Shown: positions 34,636 to 47,092, counted from the first letter of the stretch. The stretch: 64,000 nt of DNA from Nocardiopsis metallicus (GCF_014201115.1 NZ_JACHDO010000001.1:5704001-5768000), one strand, 5' to 3'. Numbers and translations: made by a program. The notes: a model not told the origin generated them from the letters alone.

Positions 34636-36528
34636 CTAACGACGCAGGCGGCCGCGGATGAGTTCCACGGCGGCGCTCAGCTCGGGCACGCGCAGCAGGC
34701 GGGCGGACACGAGGAAGAGCAGCGCGCCGACGAAGCATCCGACGACGGGAGCACCGATGTAGGTGATCAGACCTGGCCCGACCTGGGTGTCGAAGAACCA
34801 GAGCACACCGAAGCCAGCCGCGATGCTGGGAACGACGGCCAGGTGCAGGCGCAACAATGTGCCAATCACGTGCTTTCCGTCAAGTCCCCCGATGCGTCGG
34901 CTGAGGATCTGACCAGCGATGGTCAGCCCCGACAGGAACGACACCATGAAGCCCGCGGCCACGCCGACCACGACCAGGTTCGGCGGCAGGAGCAGGTAGG
35001 CGGCCAGGGCCAGACCGCTGTGAACAGCGAGGTTGGCCGCGCCGATGAGGGCGGGGGTCCTGGTGTCGCCCATGGCGAAGAACACGCGCAGCATCAGCTG
35101 GAACACGGTGAACGGCAGCATGCCGAGCGACATCACGGCGAGGATCTGGCCGATGGCGGCCGCGTCGGCGATCGAGACCGACCCGCGGGCGAACGCCAGG
35201 ATCGACAGCGGCTCGGCGAACATCGCGACCGCGAAGGCGATCGGAACCAGCACGAACGCGGAGATCCGCAGGGTGCGGAAGAAGTCCGAGCGGACGGCCT
35301 CCCAGTCGCGGTCGTCGGCGTGCGCGCTCATCCGGGGCAGTAGCACGGTGATCAGGGAGACCGCGATGATCGCGTAGGGCAGCTGGAAGAGCTGGTACGC
35401 CAGGTTGTAGGCGCTGATACCGGCACCGACGTCCAGGCCCTGCTCGATACTGGCCACGTTCGCCGCGTTGGCGATGTTGGTGGTGATCCACAGGCCCGCC
35501 TGGGTCAGCAGGGTGTAGAGCATCATCCACCCGGCGGTGCGCATCGCCTCACCGAGCCCGGATCCGCGCAGGTCCAGGCGGGGGCGCCAGCGGTAGCCGG
35601 TGCGGGTGAGCGCGACGAACAGCACCAGTGCCTGCAGGGCCATGCCCGCCGCGGTGCCCGCGCCCAGCAGGGTGAGCTCGGCGGTGGTGACGGTCTCCGG
35701 GGTGCGGCCAGGGCCCGCCACGACCAGGAACATCGCGGCCACGCCCATGATGACGACGTTGTTGAGCACCGGGGCCCAGACCGCGGCGCCGAACTTGCCG
35801 CGGGTGTTGAGCATGGCGCTCAGCAGCCCGCTCAGACCCACGAAGAAGATCTGGGAGAGCAGGAAGCGGGCCAGGTAGACCGAGGCCTCGAACTGCACCG
35901 GGGTGAACCGGGATCCGTACAGCCAGATGAGGGCCTCGGCGGCCGCGATCGCGGCCCCGGTCACCAGCAGCAGCGCCAGCACCATCGAGGTGAACAGGCG
36001 GTCCTCGGTCGCCTTGCCGCCGTCCGCGTCCCGCTTGCGCCGCTTGACCAGGAACGGAATGACCACGGAGGCCATCAGGCCGCCGATGAGCAGGTCGTTC
36101 AGGATGAAGGGGATCGTGTGCGCCGTGTGGTAGGCGTCACCGAGCAGGTGGGTGCCGATGGCGGCGGCCAGCACGATGGTGCGGGCGAAGCCGGTGATGC
36201 GGGAGGCCATGGTGCCCACGGCCATGATCATGCTGGAGCGCATCATCCCGCCCGACCCGGCGTCGGGCCCGGGGGCGGGGGCGGAAGCGGCGTCGGGCCC
36301 GGGGGCGGAAGCGGGGGCTGAGCCGGAGCCCGAGCCGGGTCCGGATCCGCTCCCTGACGCGGGGGCGGGTTCGGGGGCGGGAAGCTCGCCCTCCTCGAAG
36401 GAGGGGGCGGGTCCGCCGGAGGGGCGGAGAGGGCTCTCACCCGGCAGGGCGCCCTCGTAGGGGGACCTGCGGTGCTTGGGCGCGTAACGAGGGGGCTGCT
36501 CGTCGCCGTTCGGGGAGTCGGTGACCAC
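34636..36528 (-). CDS. Lipid II flippase MurJ-like (MviN), copy 2
   Basis: A 630-aa paralogue read from GTG 36528. Its cytoplasmic N-terminus has Pro/Ala/Gly/Ser repeats (PAPASGSGSGPGSG, SAPAPGPDAG). The core closely follows copy 1: MIMAVGTMASRITGFARTIVLAAAIGTHLLGDAY and DLLIGGLMASVVIPFLVKRRKRDADGG. Long shared runs show a tandem duplication, though the N-termini are unrelated. Both copies keep the transport arginines, so both may be active. It could be specialised for another lipid-linked substrate or growth stage. Confidence 0.9.
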   Translation of the reverse strand: MVTDSPNGDEQPPRYAPKHRRSPYEGALPGESPLRPSGGPAPSFEEGELPAPEPAPASGSGSGPGSGSGSAPASAPGPDAASAPAPGPDAGSGGMMRSSMIMAVGTMASRITGFARTIVLAAAIGTHLLGDAYHTAHTIPFILNDLLIGGLMASVVIPFLVKRRKRDADGGKATEDRLFTSMVLALLLVTGAAIAAAEALIWLYGSRFTPVQFEASVYLARFLLSQIFFVGLSGLLSAMLNTRGKFGAAVWAPVLNNVVIMGVAAMFLVVAGPGRTPETVTTAELTLLGAGTAAGMALQALVLFVALTRTGYRWRPRLDLRGSGLGEAMRTAGWMMLYTLLTQAGLWITTNIANAANVASIEQGLDVGAGISAYNLAYQLFQLPYAIIAVSLITVLLPRMSAHADDRDWEAVRSDFFRTLRISAFVLVPIAFAVAMFAEPLSILAFARGSVSIADAAAIGQILAVMSLGMLPFTVFQLMLRVFFAMGDTRTPALIGAANLAVHSGLALAAYLLLPPNLVVVGVAAGFMVSFLSGLTIAGQILSRRIGGLDGKHVIGTLLRLHLAVVPSIAAGFGVLWFFDTQVGPGLITYIGAPVVGCFVGALLFLVSARLLRVPELSAAVELIRGRLRR

Positions 36529-36612
36529 CGTGGATCAGGGTTCCTTTCGTCCGACTGGGAAGGTTCGTGCCGCGGCGCCGCGGGGGCGGCGCCGCGGATC
36601 AAGGGGTGGCGG

Positions 36613-39225
<2,613 letters not shown>

Positions 39226-39560
39226 CGCTTGGTTTCCTGATTCGGGTCCAGGTGTCCGTCCCGCCAGGGATACGGAAGGTGGGGCGGGGTCGGTCAGGGT
39301 GCCCGCGCGGCGCGCTCGGCGGAAGCGGGGCTGGTGGCCTCGGACTGACTGTGACGTGCCACCACTCCACCCGAAGATACCGCGTTCCCCGAACCCCGGT
39401 TCTGGTCCGACCCGTTGTTCGAGGGACGTGGTCGGCCCACCCTTTCATCCACCGGGGGTTCCGCACCAGAGCCGCCACGGCCCCGCGGGCGTATCGAAAG
39501 GGTCTCCGTCGCACCGAATCGATTCGCGGTCACCCCGTGGGGCCGCCTAACCTGCGTGGT
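39226..39560. promoter_or_regulatory. Divergent promoter region of DUF6049 operon and cca
   Basis: 335 bases between divergent genes. GAACCCCGGTTC at 39391-39402 fits the LexA pattern GAAC-N4-GTTC. I could not place promoters with confidence. Confidence 0.35.
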
Positions 39561-41084
39561 GTGCCGAACACAGAGTTTTCGCGTGAGAACGACGCTGCCC
39601 AGGACCCGTCCGCCCAGGTGAACACGTCCGCGGGCGCACTCAGCGGTGCGCAGCGGGCGGCGGTCACCGCACTGGTCGACTCGATCCAGCCCGTCGCGGA
39701 GGAACTCGGCGACCGCTTCGACTCACACGGCCAACAGCTCGCCATCGTGGGCGGGCCGGTCCGCGACGCGCTGCTCGGACGCGCCACCAACGACGTGGAC
39801 CTCACCACGGACGCCGTGCCCCAGCGCATCCTGGAACTGATCGACGGCTGGGCGGACTCCGTGTGGACCGTCGGCATCGAGTTCGGCACCGTGGGTCTGC
39901 GCAAGCGCGGCCTCCAGCTGGAGATCACCACCTACCGCAGCGAGGACTACTCGCCCAAGTCCCGCAAGCCCGAGGTGGCCTACGGCACGAACATCCACGA
40001 CGACCTGCTGCGCCGTGACTTCACCGTCAACGCGATGGCGGTGCGCCTGCCCAGCCAGGAGTTCGTCGACCCCTTCGGCGGCCTCGAGGACCTGCGGGCC
40101 AAGGTGCTGCGGACCCCGGGCCGCCCCGAGGACTCCTTCAGCGACGACCCGCTGCGCATCATGCGCGCGGTCCGCTTCGCCGCCCAGCTCGGCTTCTCCC
40201 TGGCCCCCGAGGTGGCCGAGGCCGCCCGGAACATGGCGGACCGGCTCGCCATCGTCTCGGCCGAGCGCGTGCGCGACGAGTTCACCAAGCTCATGCTCAG
40301 CCCGGACCCGCGCCGAGGTATCGAGCTCATGGTGGACCTGGGCGTCGCCGATCACGTCATGCCCGAGATCCCCAGGATGCGGCTGGAGATCGACGAGCAC
40401 CACCGGCACAAGGACGTCTACGAGCACTCGCTCACCGTCCTGGACCAGGCCATGGACCTGGAGCGAAAGCGCGGCCACGAGCCCGACCTCGTCCTGCGCC
40501 TGGCCGCCCTGCTGCACGACATCGGCAAGCCCAGGACCCGCGCCTTCGAGGGCGGCAACCGGGTGACCTTCCACCACCACGAGGTCGTCGGCGCCTCGAT
40601 GAGCCGTAAGCGGATGAACGCGCTGCGCTTCCCCAAGGACGTGACCACCCAGGTGAGCACGCTGGTCGCGCTGCACCTGCGGTTCCACGGCTACGGCAAA
40701 GGCGAGTGGACGGATTCGGCGGTGCGCCGCTACGCCCGAGACGCCGGGGACCAGCTGGAGCGGCTGCACATCCTGACGCGCGCCGACTGCACCACCCGCA
40801 ACCGGCGCAAGGCCGCCGCGCTGGCCCGGTCCTACGACGACATCGAGCGCCGGATCTCCGAGCTCGCCCAGCAGGAGGAGCTGGACCGGATCCGGCCGGA
40901 CCTGGACGGCAACGAGATCCAGGAGGTCCTGGGGGTCAAGCCCGGACCGCTGGTCGGCAAGGCCTACCGGTACCTCCTGGAACTGCGCCTGGAGAACGGC
41001 CCGATGGAGAAGGAGAAGGTCGTCGCCGAGCTTCGCTCCTGGGCGGCCGAGCACCTGGAGCAGGAAGGCCGTCAGGAGAAGTAG
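39561..41084 (+). CDS. cca: CCA tRNA nucleotidyltransferase / poly(A) polymerase family
   Basis: A 507-aa enzyme from GTG 39561; upstream codons in frame are unconserved. It adds or repairs the 3' CCA of tRNAs, needed here because the tRNA-Ile gene lacks CCA. The nucleotidyltransferase head has IVGGPVRDALLGRATNDVDLTTDA with its catalytic Asp pair, then RRDFTVNAMAV. RRGIELMVDLG and an HD domain (LAALLHDIGKPRTR...HHHEVVGA) follow. Its position beside the murJ operon is conserved in actinobacteria. Confidence 0.94.
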   Translation: MPNTEFSRENDAAQDPSAQVNTSAGALSGAQRAAVTALVDSIQPVAEELGDRFDSHGQQLAIVGGPVRDALLGRATNDVDLTTDAVPQRILELIDGWADSVWTVGIEFGTVGLRKRGLQLEITTYRSEDYSPKSRKPEVAYGTNIHDDLLRRDFTVNAMAVRLPSQEFVDPFGGLEDLRAKVLRTPGRPEDSFSDDPLRIMRAVRFAAQLGFSLAPEVAEAARNMADRLAIVSAERVRDEFTKLMLSPDPRRGIELMVDLGVADHVMPEIPRMRLEIDEHHRHKDVYEHSLTVLDQAMDLERKRGHEPDLVLRLAALLHDIGKPRTRAFEGGNRVTFHHHEVVGASMSRKRMNALRFPKDVTTQVSTLVALHLRFHGYGKGEWTDSAVRRYARDAGDQLERLHILTRADCTTRNRRKAAALARSYDDIERRISELAQQEELDRIRPDLDGNEIQEVLGVKPGPLVGKAYRYLLELRLENGPMEKEKVVAELRSWAAEHLEQEGRQEK

Positions 41085-41117
41085 GGGCGGTTTCGAGGGG
41101 CCGGTCCCGGGTTCGTT

Positions 41118-41843
41118 TCAGAGCCCGGGCTTGACCGCGGTGACCGCCATCGCCGCCCCGAAGACCCGCAGCGGTGTGCCCTCCAGCGCGTCCGAAGCGC
41201 CCTGGAGGGACTCGGGGACGTGCGGTGTGAGGTAGTCGATCGCGCGCACCCGCAGGCCGTGCCCGCGCAGCAGGCGCCCGAGCTCCTGGCTGCTGAAGGA
41301 GCGCGCGGGGGACATCCGCTCGTGTAGCGGCCGCACCCAGGGCAGGAACGGTGCCGTCAGGCCGGAGCGCCGCCGTCCTCCCCACCGGACCCCGTTCCGC
41401 TCGAACGGGCACCACCGGTTGGACGTGGTCATGGAGAACGCACCGCCGTGCCTGAGCACGCGGTGGATCTCGCACAGCGAGCCTTCCAGGTCGTCCAGGT
41501 GCTCGACGACGTCGAAGGCGGTGACCCGGTCGAAGGTGTTGGCGTCGAAGGCCAGCGCCTCGGCGGACATCTTGTGCACACCCACCCGGTCCTCCAAAGG
41601 GGTTCCGGCGATGCGCGCGCCCAGGGCGCTGAGCCGCTCGGGGTCGACGTCGACGGCGTCCACCCGCACGTACCCCTCCGCGAGGGCGAGGACGTGGTCG
41701 CCGTCCCGGCAACCGACGTCGAGCAGCCGGTCCCCGCGGACGGGCAGCTGGCGGCGCACCGCCCCGACCCGCCTGGCGACCGCCCGGACCCCGAAGCCGT
41801 CCGAGGTTTCACCGAGTCCGAAACCTGCTCCCATGGCCACCAT
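41118..41843 (-). CDS. Class I SAM-dependent methyltransferase
   Basis: About 241 aa from ATG 41843; ATG 41834 or an upstream GTG are alternatives, none with an ideal RBS. Motif I is LLDVGCRDGDHVLALA, the acidic residue of motif II lies in VDAVDVDPERL, and FDRVTAFDVVEHLDDLEGSLCEIHRVLRHGG covers motifs III-IV. This is the Methyltransf_11/UbiE-like small-molecule type. The substrate is unknown. Upstream (41881-41900) the DNA is relatively A/T-rich and likely holds its promoter. Confidence 0.82.
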   Translation of the reverse strand: MVAMGAGFGLGETSDGFGVRAVARRVGAVRRQLPVRGDRLLDVGCRDGDHVLALAEGYVRVDAVDVDPERLSALGARIAGTPLEDRVGVHKMSAEALAFDANTFDRVTAFDVVEHLDDLEGSLCEIHRVLRHGGAFSMTTSNRWCPFERNGVRWGGRRRSGLTAPFLPWVRPLHERMSPARSFSSQELGRLLRGHGLRVRAIDYLTPHVPESLQGASDALEGTPLRVFGAAMAVTAVKPGL

Positions 41844-41988
41844 CCCCCGCTCTACGAACACCTGGAGGGACACTACATTAAGTGACGCTTTAATTACGGA
41901 TCGATGCGCCGACATGTCGATACGTCGTCCCTTCCTGCTCGGCCCACCTGCTCGCGGCGCTCCGGGCCGCCGGTGCGAGGATGGCGTG

Positions 41989-42537
41989 ATGAGCACCACC
42001 ACCTGGTACCTGGAGATGACCGACCCCGCCGAGCTGAAGCCCGGACGCGAACCCGGGGGCGACGTGCGCTTCGTCCGTGCGGAGGTGCCCAGCCCGGAGC
42101 TCTCCCGGTTCCTCTACGAGGCGGTCGGACGCGACCACCAGTGGACCGACCGCGACCCCTGGACCGACCAGGAGTGGCGCGACCGGGTGGAGCACCCCGA
42201 GGTCGAGACCTGGGTCCTGCACGACCGCGGCACCCCGGCGGGCTACGCCGAACTGGAGGCACAGCCCGAGGGCGCGGTCGAGATCGTCTACTTCGGCCTC
42301 CTCCCGGGCTTCCTCGGCCGGGGCCTGGGCGGGCACATGCTCACCGAGACCCTCCGCCGCGCCTGGACCCTCGCCGACCGCCGCCCCGGCCGCGAACCCA
42401 CCCGCCGCGTATGGCTGCACACCTGCTCCCTGGACGGCGAGCACGCCCTCACCAACTACGAGTCCCGCGGCCTACGCGTCTACCGAAAGACCATCGCGGA
42501 CGAGGCCTCCCCGGCCGACAGGACCACAAACGGCTAG
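41989..42537 (+). CDS. GNAT-family N-acetyltransferase
   Basis: A 182-aa protein from ATG 41989, with GAGG upstream. The acetyl-CoA loop is LLPGFLGRGLGGHMLTETL (Q/RxxGxG/A type), followed by the beta5-alpha4 region LHTCSLDGEHALTNYESRGLRVYRK. The substrate is unknown; length and pattern resemble small-molecule or protein N-terminal acetylases. It is divergent from the methyltransferase and convergent with the rhodanese gene. Confidence 0.87.
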   Translation: MSTTTWYLEMTDPAELKPGREPGGDVRFVRAEVPSPELSRFLYEAVGRDHQWTDRDPWTDQEWRDRVEHPEVETWVLHDRGTPAGYAELEAQPEGAVEIVYFGLLPGFLGRGLGGHMLTETLRRAWTLADRRPGREPTRRVWLHTCSLDGEHALTNYESRGLRVYRKTIADEASPADRTTNG

Positions 42538-42552
42538 GGCGACAAACGGACA

Positions 42553-42575
42553 GGGGGACAAGTCGACAAGCCCCC
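42553..42575. terminator. Weak hairpin between convergent GNAT and rhodanese genes
   Basis: A GGGGG/CCCCC stem encloses a GTCGAC core. It is only 5 bp but lies in the 55-base gap between two converging genes. Confidence 0.35.
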
Positions 42576-42592
42576 CGCACCCGGCACGTGCC

Positions 42593-43078
42593 TCAGCAGG
42601 AGCAGGAGAGACCGCCCACCGGCCCGACCAGCGGGTCGACGGGTCCTGCGGCAACCCCTGCGGCGGTCTCCACGGGCAGGCCTTCGCGCACCCAGTACTC
42701 CATCCCGCCGATCATCTCCTTGACCCGGTAGCCGAGCCGGGCGAAGGCCAGCGCACCGCGGGCTCCGCCGTCGCACGCCGGGCTCCAGCAGTGGACGACC
42801 ACGGGGGTCCCCGCGGTGACGAGGTCCTCGGCCCGCTCGGCCACCAGCCGATAGGGGAGGTGAACCGCCCCCGGGGCGTGGCCCTGCTCCCAGGCTGCCG
42901 TGTCCCGGACGTCCACCAGTACGAAACCCGGGTCGCCGCTCTCCAAGGCGGAGTGCACGTCGGAGACGTCCGTGTACAGGGAGAGCCGGGCGGCGAAGTG
43001 CGCGGCGGCCGTGGCCGGGTCCGCGGGGGAGGTCCGCAGCACGGGGTTCGGGGTGGTGTCGATGTCTGTTGTCGTCAT
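42593..43078 (-). CDS. Rhodanese-like sulfurtransferase
   Basis: A 161-aa single-domain rhodanese from ATG 43078. The active-site loop is VVVHCWSPACDGG with catalytic C97 and a second C102; FVLVDVRDTAAWEQGHAPGAVHLPYR is the N-terminal rhodanese signature. The last residues are SCSC, which may add metal or redox chemistry. It is divergent from the Lrp-type gene across a shared 92-base promoter region with an inverted repeat, so it is the likely regulatory target. Confidence 0.88.
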   Translation of the reverse strand: MTTTDIDTTPNPVLRTSPADPATAAAHFAARLSLYTDVSDVHSALESGDPGFVLVDVRDTAAWEQGHAPGAVHLPYRLVAERAEDLVTAGTPVVVHCWSPACDGGARGALAFARLGYRVKEMIGGMEYWVREGLPVETAAGVAAGPVDPLVGPVGGLSCSC

Positions 43079-43119
43079 GTCTCCAGGCTAGGAAGACTCC
43101 CCTGGCTGAGCCATGGGTG

Positions 43120-43140
43120 TTCATCGGTGTTATCGATGAA
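43120..43140. promoter_or_regulatory. Inverted repeat, probable Lrp/AsnC operator
   Basis: TTCATCG at 43120-43126 and CGATGAA at 43134-43140 form a dyad between the divergent rhodanese and lrp genes. A further half-like CCATCGA follows at 43144. Confidence 0.5.
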
Positions 43141-43170
43141 TGGCCATCGAAACGGTGCTATTTTTCGCCC

Positions 43171-43749
43171 ATGACCGTTGAATCCATGGACGATACTGAT
43201 CTTCGCCTGCTGTCCGCCCTCCAGGAGGACGGGCGCCTGGGCTACGCCGAGCTGGGCCGCAGGGTGTCGATGTCACCCAGCAGCGTGGCCGAGCGGGTGC
43301 GGCGGCTGGAGGAGAACGGCGTCATCACCGGATACACGGCGGTGGTGGACCCCGAACGGATCGGCCTGTCCGTTCTGGCTCTCGTGCGCCTGCGCTACCC
43401 GACCAACAACTACAAGCCCTGCCACGACCTCATCGAGGCGACCCCGGAGATCGTCGAGGCGCACCACGTGACCGGTGAGGACTGCTTCGTCCTCAAGGTG
43501 TACGCCCGCTCCATGCGCCACCTGGAGGAGACCGTCGGCCGGATCGCCTCCCTGGGCCCGGTCACCACCAACATCGTCTTCTCCAGCCCCCTCGAACGCC
43601 GAGTGGTGACCGAAGCCCTGAGCGAACGCCAGGACCGGCTCGGGCCCAAGGTCACACCGGCGAGGAAGAAGAGGGGACCTGCACCCACTCCGGCCCGAGC
43701 CGCGGGAACGGTCAGCGACCTGGTGGTGGAGGCGCGCGGCGACCGCTAG
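43171..43749 (+). CDS. Lrp/AsnC-family transcriptional regulator
   Basis: A 192-aa protein from ATG 43171, with no RBS in the poly-T leader, so the mRNA may be leaderless. The N-terminal HTH reads LRLLSALQEDGRLGYAELGRRVSMSPSSVAERVRRLEENGVITGY. The RAM domain follows (LSVLALVRLRY...EAHHVTGEDCFVLKVYARSMRHLEETV), which binds amino acids or related effectors. A basic, Pro-rich tail of ~40 residues is unusual. It probably controls itself and the divergent rhodanese gene. Its stop overlaps the convergent MFS stop. Confidence 0.9.
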   Translation: MTVESMDDTDLRLLSALQEDGRLGYAELGRRVSMSPSSVAERVRRLEENGVITGYTAVVDPERIGLSVLALVRLRYPTNNYKPCHDLIEATPEIVEAHHVTGEDCFVLKVYARSMRHLEETVGRIASLGPVTTNIVFSSPLERRVVTEALSERQDRLGPKVTPARKKRGPAPTPARAAGTVSDLVVEARGDR

Positions 43750-45041
43750 ACCGGTTCGGGGGTGGCGGGTCGGCGGGAGAGGCGGCGGGCGCGGATCGTC
43801 CAGGCGGTGCTCATCAGGAGGTAGGCGAGGATCATGCCGCCCACCACCGGGACGCTCACACCGGACTGCGGGACCAGCCCGGCGGTCAGCCCCGCACCCA
43901 GCACGAACGTGGCGTTGAACAGCACGTCGTAGACCGAGAACACCCGGCCGCGGAAGGCATCGTCGACATGTCGCTGAACCAACGTGTCGACAGTGACCTT
44001 CACCGCCTGGGACACGAAGCCCAGCACGAACGCGGCCACCGGGAACAGGGCCGCGGAGAAGGGCAGGCCGAACAGCAGCAGCGCCACCGCGGCGGAGACG
44101 AGCAGGGACGCGATCCACGCGCTCTCGCTGATCCGCGCGGTCGCCGCCGGGGTGGCCACCGCGCCGAGGAAGAAACCGAGGGCGAGCAGGCCCGCCGCCA
44201 CCGAGAAACCGGCGATCCCGGCGACGCCGCCGCCGGTGAACGTGTTGTTGTACAGCAGCATCGTCAGCAGCGTGGAGACGCCGAAGAGCACCCGGTGGCC
44301 GCCGATGGTGAGCAGGCCGTCCCGGGCGGGCACCCGCTCGCAGATATGGCGGACCCCGGTGGCCATGCCCTTGACCACGTTGCGCAGCGCGGCCCGGACC
44401 TCCTCGGTCTCCTCCTCCAGGTGCGGGCCCAGCTCCCGGTACCGCAGGGTGAGCGACACCAGTGCGGCGGCGGCGAAGCCCAGCGCGGCCACGAAGAGGA
44501 TCATTCCGGTGCCCAGCGCCGCCTCGCCGCCGATCATGCCGATGGCCAGGCCCACACCGGTACCGAGCGAGCTCGCGACTGTTCCGCAGGTGGGAGTCAC
44601 CGCGTTGGCCATCATCAGCTTGTCCCGGGGCACCACGTAGGGCAGGCCCGCGGAGAGCCCGGACAGGAAGAAGCGGTTGACGCTCAGCACGAGCAGGGCC
44701 GCGACGAAGAACGCGGGCCCCTCGCCGTTGGCGACCAGGAGCGCCGTCACCGTGGCCAGAGCGGCCTTGAACAGGGACGACAGCAGAAGGACCTGGCGGC
44801 GGGGCCAACGGTCGATGAGGACACCCGCGAACGGGGCGACCACGGAGAAGGGGAGGAGCAGGACGGCGAAGGCCGCGGCGACCTCCCCGGCCCCCGTGTG
44901 CTGTTCGGGGTTGAAGAAGACGAAACCGGCCAGTCCGGCCTGGTAGATCCCGTCGGAGAACTGGGAGACCAACCGGGTACCGAACAGCCGGCGGAACCGG
45001 GCCCCCTGGAGGACCACGCGCAGATCACCGAAGAAGGACAC
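43746..45041 (-). CDS. MFS transporter
   Basis: A 431-aa protein from ATG 45041 with 12 predicted membrane segments. It belongs to the MFS_3/enterobactin-exporter-like group: FRRLFGTRLVSQFSDGIYQAGLAGFVFF at TM1, then VLIDRWPRRQVLL as the A-loop (GxLaDRxGRr). DDAFRGRVFSVYDVLFNATFVLGAG is typical of this group. The substrate is unknown. It overlaps the lrp gene tail to tail by 4 bases. Confidence 0.87.
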   Translation of the reverse strand: MSFFGDLRVVLQGARFRRLFGTRLVSQFSDGIYQAGLAGFVFFNPEQHTGAGEVAAAFAVLLLPFSVVAPFAGVLIDRWPRRQVLLLSSLFKAALATVTALLVANGEGPAFFVAALLVLSVNRFFLSGLSAGLPYVVPRDKLMMANAVTPTCGTVASSLGTGVGLAIGMIGGEAALGTGMILFVAALGFAAAALVSLTLRYRELGPHLEEETEEVRAALRNVVKGMATGVRHICERVPARDGLLTIGGHRVLFGVSTLLTMLLYNNTFTGGGVAGIAGFSVAAGLLALGFFLGAVATPAATARISESAWIASLLVSAAVALLLFGLPFSAALFPVAAFVLGFVSQAVKVTVDTLVQRHVDDAFRGRVFSVYDVLFNATFVLGAGLTAGLVPQSGVSVPVVGGMILAYLLMSTAWTIRARRLSRRPATPEPV

Positions 45042-45154
45042 GCCCTCAGATTAGGCCGTCCGGGGGAACGCGGACCGCCCGGGGCCGTGGCGGCCCCGGG
45101 CGGATGCGCTGCTGCGGCGCTCTTCGCGTTACCGCTCGCCGGGCGAGCCGCTGC

Positions 45155-46228
45155 CTACTGCTCGCCCGCGATGAACCTCTCGACCTTGTCGTGCGCCTCG
45201 GCGTCGCTGTACTGCTCCGGCGGCGACTTCATGAAGTAGGAGGAGGGCTCCAGGATCGGGCCGCCGATGCCGCGGTCCTTGGCGATCTTCGCGGCGCGCA
45301 CGGCGTCGATGATGATGCCCGCGGAGTTCGGGGAGTCCCACACCTCGAGCTTGTACTCCAGGTTCAGCGGGACGTCACCGAAGGCGCGGCCCTCGAGGCG
45401 GATGTAGGCCCACTTGCGGTCGTCCAGCCACGGCACGTGGTCCGACGGGCCGATGTGCACCGAACCGGCCTTGAGCTCGTGCGGGATCTGCGAGGTGACC
45501 GACTGGGTCTTGGAGACCTTCTTGGACTCCAGGCGCTCGCGCTCCAACATGTTCTTGAAGTCCATGTTGCCGCCGAAGTTCAGCTGGTAGGTGCGGTCCA
45601 CGATCACGCCCCGGTCCTCGAACAGCTTGGACAGCACCCGGTGGGTGATGGTGGCGCCGATCTGCGACTTGATGTCGTCGCCGATGATCGGCACGCCCGC
45701 CCTGGTGAACTTCTCGGCCCACTCGGGGTCGGAGGCGATGAACACCGGGAGCGCGTTGACGAAGGCCACACCGGCGTCGATGGCGCACTGGGCGTAGAAC
45801 TTGTCCGCCTCCTCGGAACCCACCGGGAGGTAGGAGACGAGGACGTCGGCCTCGGTGGCCTTCAGGGCGGCGACGACGTCCACGGCGTCCTCGGGGGACT
45901 CCTGGATCATCTCGCGGTAGTACTTGCCCAGGCCGTCGTAGGTCGGGCCGCGCATGACGGTCACGCCGGTCGGCGGGACGTCGCAGATCTTGACGGTGTT
46001 GTTCTCGCTCGCGACGATGGCCTCGGCCAGGTCGTGGCCGACCTTCTTGGCGTCCACGTCGAAGGCGGCGACGAACTCGATGTCGCTCACGTGGTACGGG
46101 CCGAACTGGACATGCATCAGGCCGGGGACCCGGGACTCCGGGTCGGCGTCCTTGTAGTACTGCACACCCTGGACGAGCGACGCCGCACAGTTGCCGACGC
46201 CCACGACGGCTACACGTACCGAACCCAT
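45155..46228 (-). CDS. ino1: Inositol-3-phosphate synthase
   Basis: A 357-aa enzyme from ATG 46228, with AAGGAGCAAGG upstream. It converts glucose 6-phosphate to inositol 3-phosphate using NAD, for phosphatidylinositol and mycothiol. The NAD site is VRVAVVGVGNCAASLVQGVQY. GDDIKSQIGATITHRVLS and LNFGGNMDFKNM are myo-inositol synthase motifs, and DSPNSAGIIIDAVRAAKIA is at the C-terminus. The ino1-PBP-rpsF order matches mycobacteria, except that the PadR-like gene found there is absent. Confidence 0.95.
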   Translation of the reverse strand: MGSVRVAVVGVGNCAASLVQGVQYYKDADPESRVPGLMHVQFGPYHVSDIEFVAAFDVDAKKVGHDLAEAIVASENNTVKICDVPPTGVTVMRGPTYDGLGKYYREMIQESPEDAVDVVAALKATEADVLVSYLPVGSEEADKFYAQCAIDAGVAFVNALPVFIASDPEWAEKFTRAGVPIIGDDIKSQIGATITHRVLSKLFEDRGVIVDRTYQLNFGGNMDFKNMLERERLESKKVSKTQSVTSQIPHELKAGSVHIGPSDHVPWLDDRKWAYIRLEGRAFGDVPLNLEYKLEVWDSPNSAGIIIDAVRAAKIAKDRGIGGPILEPSSYFMKSPPEQYSDAEAHDKVERFIAGEQ

Positions 46229-47092
46229 TGGTCCTTGCTCCTTCTTCTCCGCGAACGTGGATTCCACAGCGCACGGCGACGGGCCCGCGCCGACGGCGGT
46301 CCGGGTCTCGTCATCCTGCGTTCGTATTCCGTATGTGGTCAGCAGCGCGCACCGCGGTTCTGTTCCCCCTCGCGGCCGTCGGCTACTGGGGAGAACTGTG
46401 CATGTCTGGCTGGTTTGTTCTGCTATGACTCTATCTTTGCTTCGTGGTGGGAACGCATGCGGCTGGTGGAGCCAGGGTGTCTGAGGTGACCGGTAGTGAC
46501 CACGGAGCCGCTCGTGCACCGGCAGGCCCGCGCGCAATGTCACACGGACACCGCCGAACAGGGACGACGCACTCCCGTACACATCGAGTGAGCGCGATCA
46601 CATGTTCGGCTCCGCTGGTCACGTAGTCGCTGAACTGCGGAGACCGGAGGTTCCTGGCAGAGGGTGACGAGGACTTCCAAAGTGCGCGATACCCTCGCGC
46701 GTGGGTTGTGCTATACCGTTCGCTCGCTCTAACGTGACCCTTGATTTGCGTGCGCGGCCGGTACAGGCCCCCAACGAAGCCACTGCCGCGGCGACGTTCC
46801 CGTCGAACCAGAGCACCGACGGGACAGGGGCGGCGCTCCCGCAGGCCAACGATCAGGAGGAAGTAGCGGCTAACGTCTTCGCGACCTGTTGAAAACCTTC
46901 GCCCCCGACTGGGCGTCTCTTTATCAAGCCTTGAACGACAGGCAACAGCGGTGGAAGTAGGCCGAACCGGCCTCTGAGCCGCGCCGGTTCACCACCACAG
47001 GTCGCGAATCACCGATCCCCCAGGGGGACCGACCCCCGTTTCCACCAAGGAATCGTCAGGCCGATCGGCCGTGAGAGGCAATCGAGGACCAC
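46229..47092. other. Long gap between ino1 and PBP gene
   Basis: About 860 bases. A plausible plus promoter is TTGTGC/TCTAAC near 46706-46733. A small GC stem-loop (near 46899-46915) followed by TCTCTTTATC could end a short RNA or act as an attenuator upstream of the PBP gene. An open frame at 46701-46892 has no RBS and mixed codon use. No confident gene is seen. The minus side holds the ino1 promoter. Confidence 0.4.

Noticed and set aside
46701..46892. 63-codon plus-strand ORF upstream of the PBP gene
   Set aside because: No RBS, mixed third-position composition and no recognisable family; listed only as part of the gap.
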